A stretch of 25,081 bases of DNA, from assembly GCA_003573635.1 (NCBI GenBank), contig QUTJ01031830.1, forward strand, positions 1-25,081, given 5' to 3'. This DNA is from Goniomonas avonlea. Its lineage: Eukaryota > Cryptophyceae > Goniomonadida > Goniomonadaceae. Below are positions 22,497-25,081 of this stretch, piece after piece (position 1 is the stretch's first letter; each line of letters begins with the position of its first letter). The notes under the pieces are model-generated. The model did not search any database. It worked only from the letters and a program-made list of their open reading frames with translations, and was not told the DNA's origin. Made by a program: the position numbers and the translations under genes.

Positions 22497-22717
22497 GTAA
22501 GGTTTTCTGTCATTGTTTTTGATGACTTTGTCAGGGCTGTGTTCTTTTGTGAAACTTGAAGTGTAATTGACACAGCGTTGCCCACGGCCAAGCAAGCAGA
22601 CAGTGGGGGGAGCGACAGAGCTGGAGAGGGAGAAGGAGAGGGAGAGAGGGAGAGGGCAACTCGACTATGTTTCAGACATGGGTGGCGGCTCGGCGACATT
22701 TCTCAGGCATCTCGCAG
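22497..22717 (+). other. Intron 1 (221 bp, GT-AG, phase 0)
   Basis: Donor CAG|GTAAGG at 22496/22497 and acceptor CTCGCAG ending at 22717. In-frame stops appear within it, while the frames on both sides join in phase. It holds a 34-base pure purine tract and has no strong pyrimidine tract at the acceptor. No gene is seen in it. Confidence 0.82.
22623..22656 (+). repeat. Pure purine (GA-rich) tract in intron 1
   Basis: Thirty-four consecutive purines made of GAG and GGAGA steps, ending just before GCAACTCG. Imperfect simple repeat. It is roughly complementary to the TC tract in intron 2. Confidence 0.95.
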
Positions 22718-22864
22718 ACTACCCCAGTCGTCGTGGGCAACGACCGAGTTGCCAGTGCAACACTCCAGCTGATTGTGGACGCTTTCAGCGTTGAGCTGGA
22801 GCGTGCAAGGGAAGCACCTGACTCCTCGGTGTACTCGCTGCTGGTGCGCGATATTATCTTTGGC
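22718..22864 (+). CDS. Same gene, exon 2 (3' boundary uncertain)
   Basis: The acceptor CTCGCAG at 22711-22717 opens a phase-0 frame that joins exon 1 without a shift. It encodes a short helix-rich stretch beginning TTPVVVGNDRVASATLQLIV, continuing the helical region after the REJ module. Nearby AGs (22706, 22727) would put the join in the wrong frame. The 3' end is not fixed: GT dinucleotides in phase 0 lie after 22828, 22843, 22864 and 22867, none with a strong GTRAG consensus; GTGCGC after 22843 and GTGGTT after 22864 are the best two. With either, the exon is a multiple of three (126 or 147 nt), so skipping it would keep the frame. Reading further in this frame runs into a TC-dinucleotide tract and low-complexity peptide, so the exon must stop before about 22900. 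Confidence 0.7.
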
Positions 22865-23018
22865 GTGGTTGTCATTCCCTATCCGCCTCATTTTCCTTGT
22901 GCCCCACCTGTCTCTCTCTCTCTCTCTCTTTCTCTCTGTTTCTCTGTCTCCCATTGCCTCTCGCTTCCATCCCCTCTGGTTTACACCCCACCGCCACACC
23001 CGCACCTTTGCAAGCAAG
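22865..23018 (+). other. Intron 2 (boundaries uncertain)
   Basis: Needed to move from the exon 2 frame to the exon 3 frame. It contains a long TC tract and a pyrimidine-rich run up to CTTTGCAAGCAAG. The donor may be at 22844, 22865 or 22868. The acceptor AG may be at 23018, 23048 or 23168; a second pyrimidine-rich run (about 23126-23165) precedes TCTCGCAG at 23168. If the last is used, the intron is about 300-325 bp and 23019-23168 is not coding. Confidence 0.65.
22911..22937 (+). repeat. TC dinucleotide tract in intron 2
   Basis: Twenty-seven consecutive pyrimidines, mostly (TC)n, followed by more pyrimidine-rich sequence to about 22990. It can serve as the polypyrimidine tract of the downstream acceptor and is a likely length-variable microsatellite. 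Confidence 0.95.
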
Positions 23019-25081
23019 CTCTTCGACCGGCCCTGGGTCGGCCCGCAGTTCGAAGACCGGGCAGGCGTCCTCGCCAGACCAGACCAATGTCCGCGATATT
23101 GGTCTCTGCCGGGCGTGGTCGCTCACCTCTCCCCTCTCGCCCACCCCACACTCACGCCGCTCTCGCAGTCTCGGGTGGAGCGAGTCAAGTCTTGCTTGAG
23201 GCGCAGCAGCCGTCTCATGCTCTGGAACGTCCTGCCCAACGAAATGGCGCGTCGGTTCTCCACCTCCCAGTTCCAGACGTTCACGCAGAGAGTGCTTGGC
23301 CCGACCGAGGCCTTCGTCTCGCTGCCCGGCGCCTACTTGTCCGGGACTGTGACCAACACCTCGGACGTCGTGGTCAGCACATATTTCAACGATGCTTGGA
23401 GAGGGTCACTCCTCCGTAAATCGTCAAACCTCTACGACGTGCGGGTTGGAACCGAGGCGTCACGCACGCAGTACAGAATCATGATCACACCAACTGCCCC
23501 GCTGTCTGTGGGCTTCAGGTACCAATGCTTCAGATGGAACAGTTCAGTCGCCGACTGGGATCGGGCGGAAGCAGCCAGCGATGTCAAGGACGTCGGCGGG
23601 GGCACAGTTGTAACCTGCCCCGGCAGTGAACCAGCACAGATTATCTTGGACCAGGTGCCTACGTGCACCGCAGCCTGCGCTACGCATGGACGCTGCCAGG
23701 GAGACGTGTGCGTATGCCATGATGGATGGGCGGGCACGTCCTGCCAGACGCCGTGCGATGCCTGCAATGGGCATGGGACGTGTCGAGTGCGGGATGGGCG
23801 CTGTGCCTGCTACGAGGGGTACGGCGGCCGCCACTGCAACGTGTCGCCAATGGTGCTGGCTGTGGCGCCCGATCACGTCGCTCCCGCGGGCTCCACCGTG
23901 ATCACTGTGGACGGGAGCGGCTTCGGGGACAACGTTACGTCGATAGCACTGGTCTCAATAGGGAACACCCGGTGTCGGTCGTCGGTCTGGGTCTCCTCGA
24001 CGAGTCTCACCTGCGTGGTGGCGCCCGGCTTTGGTGCCTCTCTCCCTGTGAGAGTCCTCGCTGCAGGCATGATCAGTGGGAACCTCACACAGTTCAGCTA
24101 CAACGCGCCGGTCGTGTCTGCAGTCCTGCCGTTAGCCATTCCTGGGGCCGGCGGCTCTGTGCTCACAATCACCGGCACCAACTTTGGTCGGGTGTTCTCG
24201 GTGCGTGTCGGTCACACCCTGTCCCCAACAACTGGGTTCGTCTCCGACACCTCGATTCTAGCCATCGCTCCGCGCGGTGTTGGGGCCAACCTCTCCGTCA
24301 CGTGTCTCATCAGTGGTCTTGTGTCGCTGCCCAACACCTTTGTGTCCTACGAGCGCCCCGCTCTTGTTTCAGTCGAGCCGACCTTCTCGTGGAACTACGT
24401 CTCCCCGACAATCCTCCTCGCGGGCACGAATCTCGGGACCGTGTTGGGCGACGGCGGCGGCGACGAGCTTCGCGTGCAGGTCGGGGCGCAGTGGTGCAAC
24501 CTGACCCAGGTTGCGCCTGGGTTGGTGTCCTGCGCTCTCAAGCAGGGTGAGGGCCGAGCGCCCGTCGTGGCCGTCGTGGGCAGCCAGAGGAGCACCGAGC
24601 CGCTCTTCTTCGACTTCAAGGGGCGCATTCACACCCTGCGGCTGCTCGACCCCAAGCCCACCACTGTGACGCTGACAGACGACGCAAGGGGCGGCCTGCT
24701 GGACCAGCAGCCTGTGCTCGAGCTCTCCGATGTGTTCGGGGACCTCGTATTGCAAGGGCCGGACGCAGCGGGCCTGTACTGCCGTGTCGAGATGACGCCG
24801 ACACCGCTGGGGACGGCCGGCACAATGTTTGTGCCGGTCGACAAGGCGCGGTGCGTCTTCACCGACCTGAGCTTCCAGGGCCTCCGCGGGCTGTCGTACT
24901 CCCTCGTGTTCTCTGTGGACGCGGACCACAAGGCCCGCACCGTGGCGAGCATCAAGATGCCCGACTGCCCGCCGTCGGAGTTCCGCAACACCAGGGGCGG
25001 GTGCAACTGCGGTCGCGGGTTTGAGCTGCGCCTCGGCCGCTGTCTGCCGTGCCCTCCCGGCAAGTTCAAACACTGGGTGGG
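23019..25081 (+). CDS. Same gene, exon 3 (3'-partial): GPS-like, EGF, IPT/TIG and Cys-rich parts
   Basis: A frame in phase with exon 2 is open from the end of the TC-rich intron to the window edge with no stop (637 codons from 23169 alone). Visible parts in order: a beta-rich stretch with a cysteine/tryptophan motif resembling a GPS site (to 23660), two EGF-like domains (23664-23837), three IPT/TIG domains (23850-24623), an unassigned region (24624-24956), and the start of a cysteine-rich region like GCC2/GCC3 (24966-25081). The left boundary is uncertain: AGs ending at 23018, 23048 and 23168 all give phase 0. The segment 23019-23168 looks only weakly coding and is preceded at 23168 by a second good pyrimidine-rich acceptor, so the exon may really start at 23169. 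No transmembrane helix is seen before the edge; the gene continues to the right. Confidence 0.82.
23526..23660 (+). other. Possible degenerate GPS-like site at end of GAIN-like region
   Basis: CFRWNSSVADW followed about 25 residues later by VVTCPGSEP resembles the C-x-W-N...W and V-x-C-x-C layout of GPS motifs, and it is preceded by a beta-rich stretch with VSLPGAYLSG as in GAIN domains. The second cysteine of the CxC pair and the HL-S/T cleavage residues are absent, so self-cleavage is not expected. Placement after REJ supports the idea, but the match is weak. Confidence 0.4.
23664..23744 (+). other. EGF-like domain 1
   Basis: Six cysteines spaced C-x3-C-x5-C-x4-C-x-C-x8-C with HGRC, CVCHDGWAG and a closing SC. 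This is the standard EGF/tenascin-type spacing. Disulfide-bonded extracellular module. Confidence 0.93.
23754..23837 (+). other. EGF-like domain 2
   Basis: Six cysteines spaced C-x2-C-x5-C-x6-C-x-C-x8-C with GHGTC and CACYEGYGG. It follows EGF domain 1 after a three-residue link. Confidence 0.93.
23850..24623 (+). other. Three IPT/TIG domains after the EGF pair
   Basis: Domain 1 (23850-24110): VITVDGSGFGDN, a C-x-SSVWVSSTSLTC pair, and FSYNAP at the end. Domain 2 (24111-24359): GAGGSVLTITGTNFG, and FVSYERP. Domain 3 (24360-24623): ILLAGTNLGTV, a W-C and a V-S-C, and FFDFKG. Domain 1 shares the W-x-S-x-(T/S)SL-x-C and (F/W)SY-(D/N)-x-P marks with the 87-residue array, which ties the array to the IPT/TIG family. 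Confidence 0.85.
24624..24956 (+). other. Unassigned domain between IPT/TIG 3 and the Cys-rich region
   Basis: About 110 residues with one cysteine pair (LYCRVEM and ARCVF), IHTLRLLDPKPTTVTL at the start and SYSLVFSVDA near the end. The content suggests a beta-sandwich. I do not recognise the family. Confidence 0.5.
24966..25081 (+). other. Start of GCC2/GCC3-like cysteine-rich region (cut by window edge)
   Basis: CPPSEF, GCNCGRGFEL, GRCLPCPPGKF: cysteine spacing and the CPPGKF ending match the ephrin-receptor-like GCC2/GCC3 repeats that often come in series before a membrane segment. Only the first such repeats are in the window. Confidence 0.65.

Noticed and set aside
22497-22559. C-terminal tail of the long frame ending at the stop 22557-22559 as the true protein end
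   Set aside because: The consensus donor at 22496/22497 and the in-phase continuation of the helical region in exon 2 make this intron read-through. Without RNA evidence a retained-intron form cannot be excluded.
22560-22700. Poly-purine tract as a promoter or origin element
   Set aside because: It lies within a well-supported intron, and no promoter-like context or new gene start follows it.
22667-23419. A separate small gene of about 250 residues starting at ATG 22667
   Set aside because: Its middle is translated TC repeat and proline-rich low complexity, and its end is out of frame with the clear EGF and IPT coding frame. Only 22718 to about 22864 of it is credible, as exon 2.
1-25081. 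Mobile element, CRISPR array or tRNA/rRNA gene
   Set aside because: No terminal repeats, transposase or reverse transcriptase motifs, short regularly spaced direct repeats with unique spacers, or tRNA/rRNA-like sequence was seen. The 260-bp periodicity is protein-coding.

Overview
The window looks like part of one giant protein-coding gene on the + strand of a GC-rich eukaryotic genome. It enters with the gene already open and leaves with it still open, so both ends of the gene are missing. No other gene, RNA gene or mobile element is supported. Eukaryotic origin is argued by two introns near the 3' side (the first has a textbook CAG|GTAAGG donor and a frame-preserving acceptor) and by a REJ module followed by EGF-like domains. 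The lineage is not decided by the sequence. A free-living protist (cryptophyte, apusomonad, choanoflagellate, stramenopile or similar) fits best. From memory only, unchecked, long arrays of this repeat type occur in predicted proteins of the cryptophyte Guillardia theta.

Layout. Positions 3-22496 are one uninterrupted exon of 7,498 codons. Its first 16 kb encode about 61 full copies of an 87-residue repeat, read here as a diverged IPT/TIG (immunoglobulin-like) domain. From about 16.06 to 20.26 kb come about 14 more conventional IPT/TIG domains, followed by a pre-REJ beta domain, a REJ module with a PKD-like core (20.56-22.11 kb) and a helical stretch. Intron 1 (22497-22717) carries a purine tract. 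A small exon 2 follows, then intron 2 with a TC tract. Exon 3 runs to the window edge with no stop. It encodes a possible GAIN/GPS-like remnant, two EGF-like domains, three more IPT/TIG domains, an unassigned domain and the start of a GCC2/GCC3-like cysteine-rich region. The product within the window is about 8,230 residues.

How the parts fit. The whole visible product looks extracellular: stacked Ig-like domains forming a long stalk, then modules seen in polycystin-1/receptor-for-egg-jelly relatives and in adhesion receptors. A cell-surface or flagellar adhesion or recognition protein is a reasonable inference. No membrane segment lies in the window, so anchoring is unknown.

The most interesting structure is inside the repeat array. 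The repeats are not random: a recognisable ordered series of distinct unit types recurs at least three times (higher-order repeats). One three-unit piece near the start (228-763) is far closer to its partner 7.2 kb away (7452-7990) than the rest, pointing to recent duplication or gene conversion.
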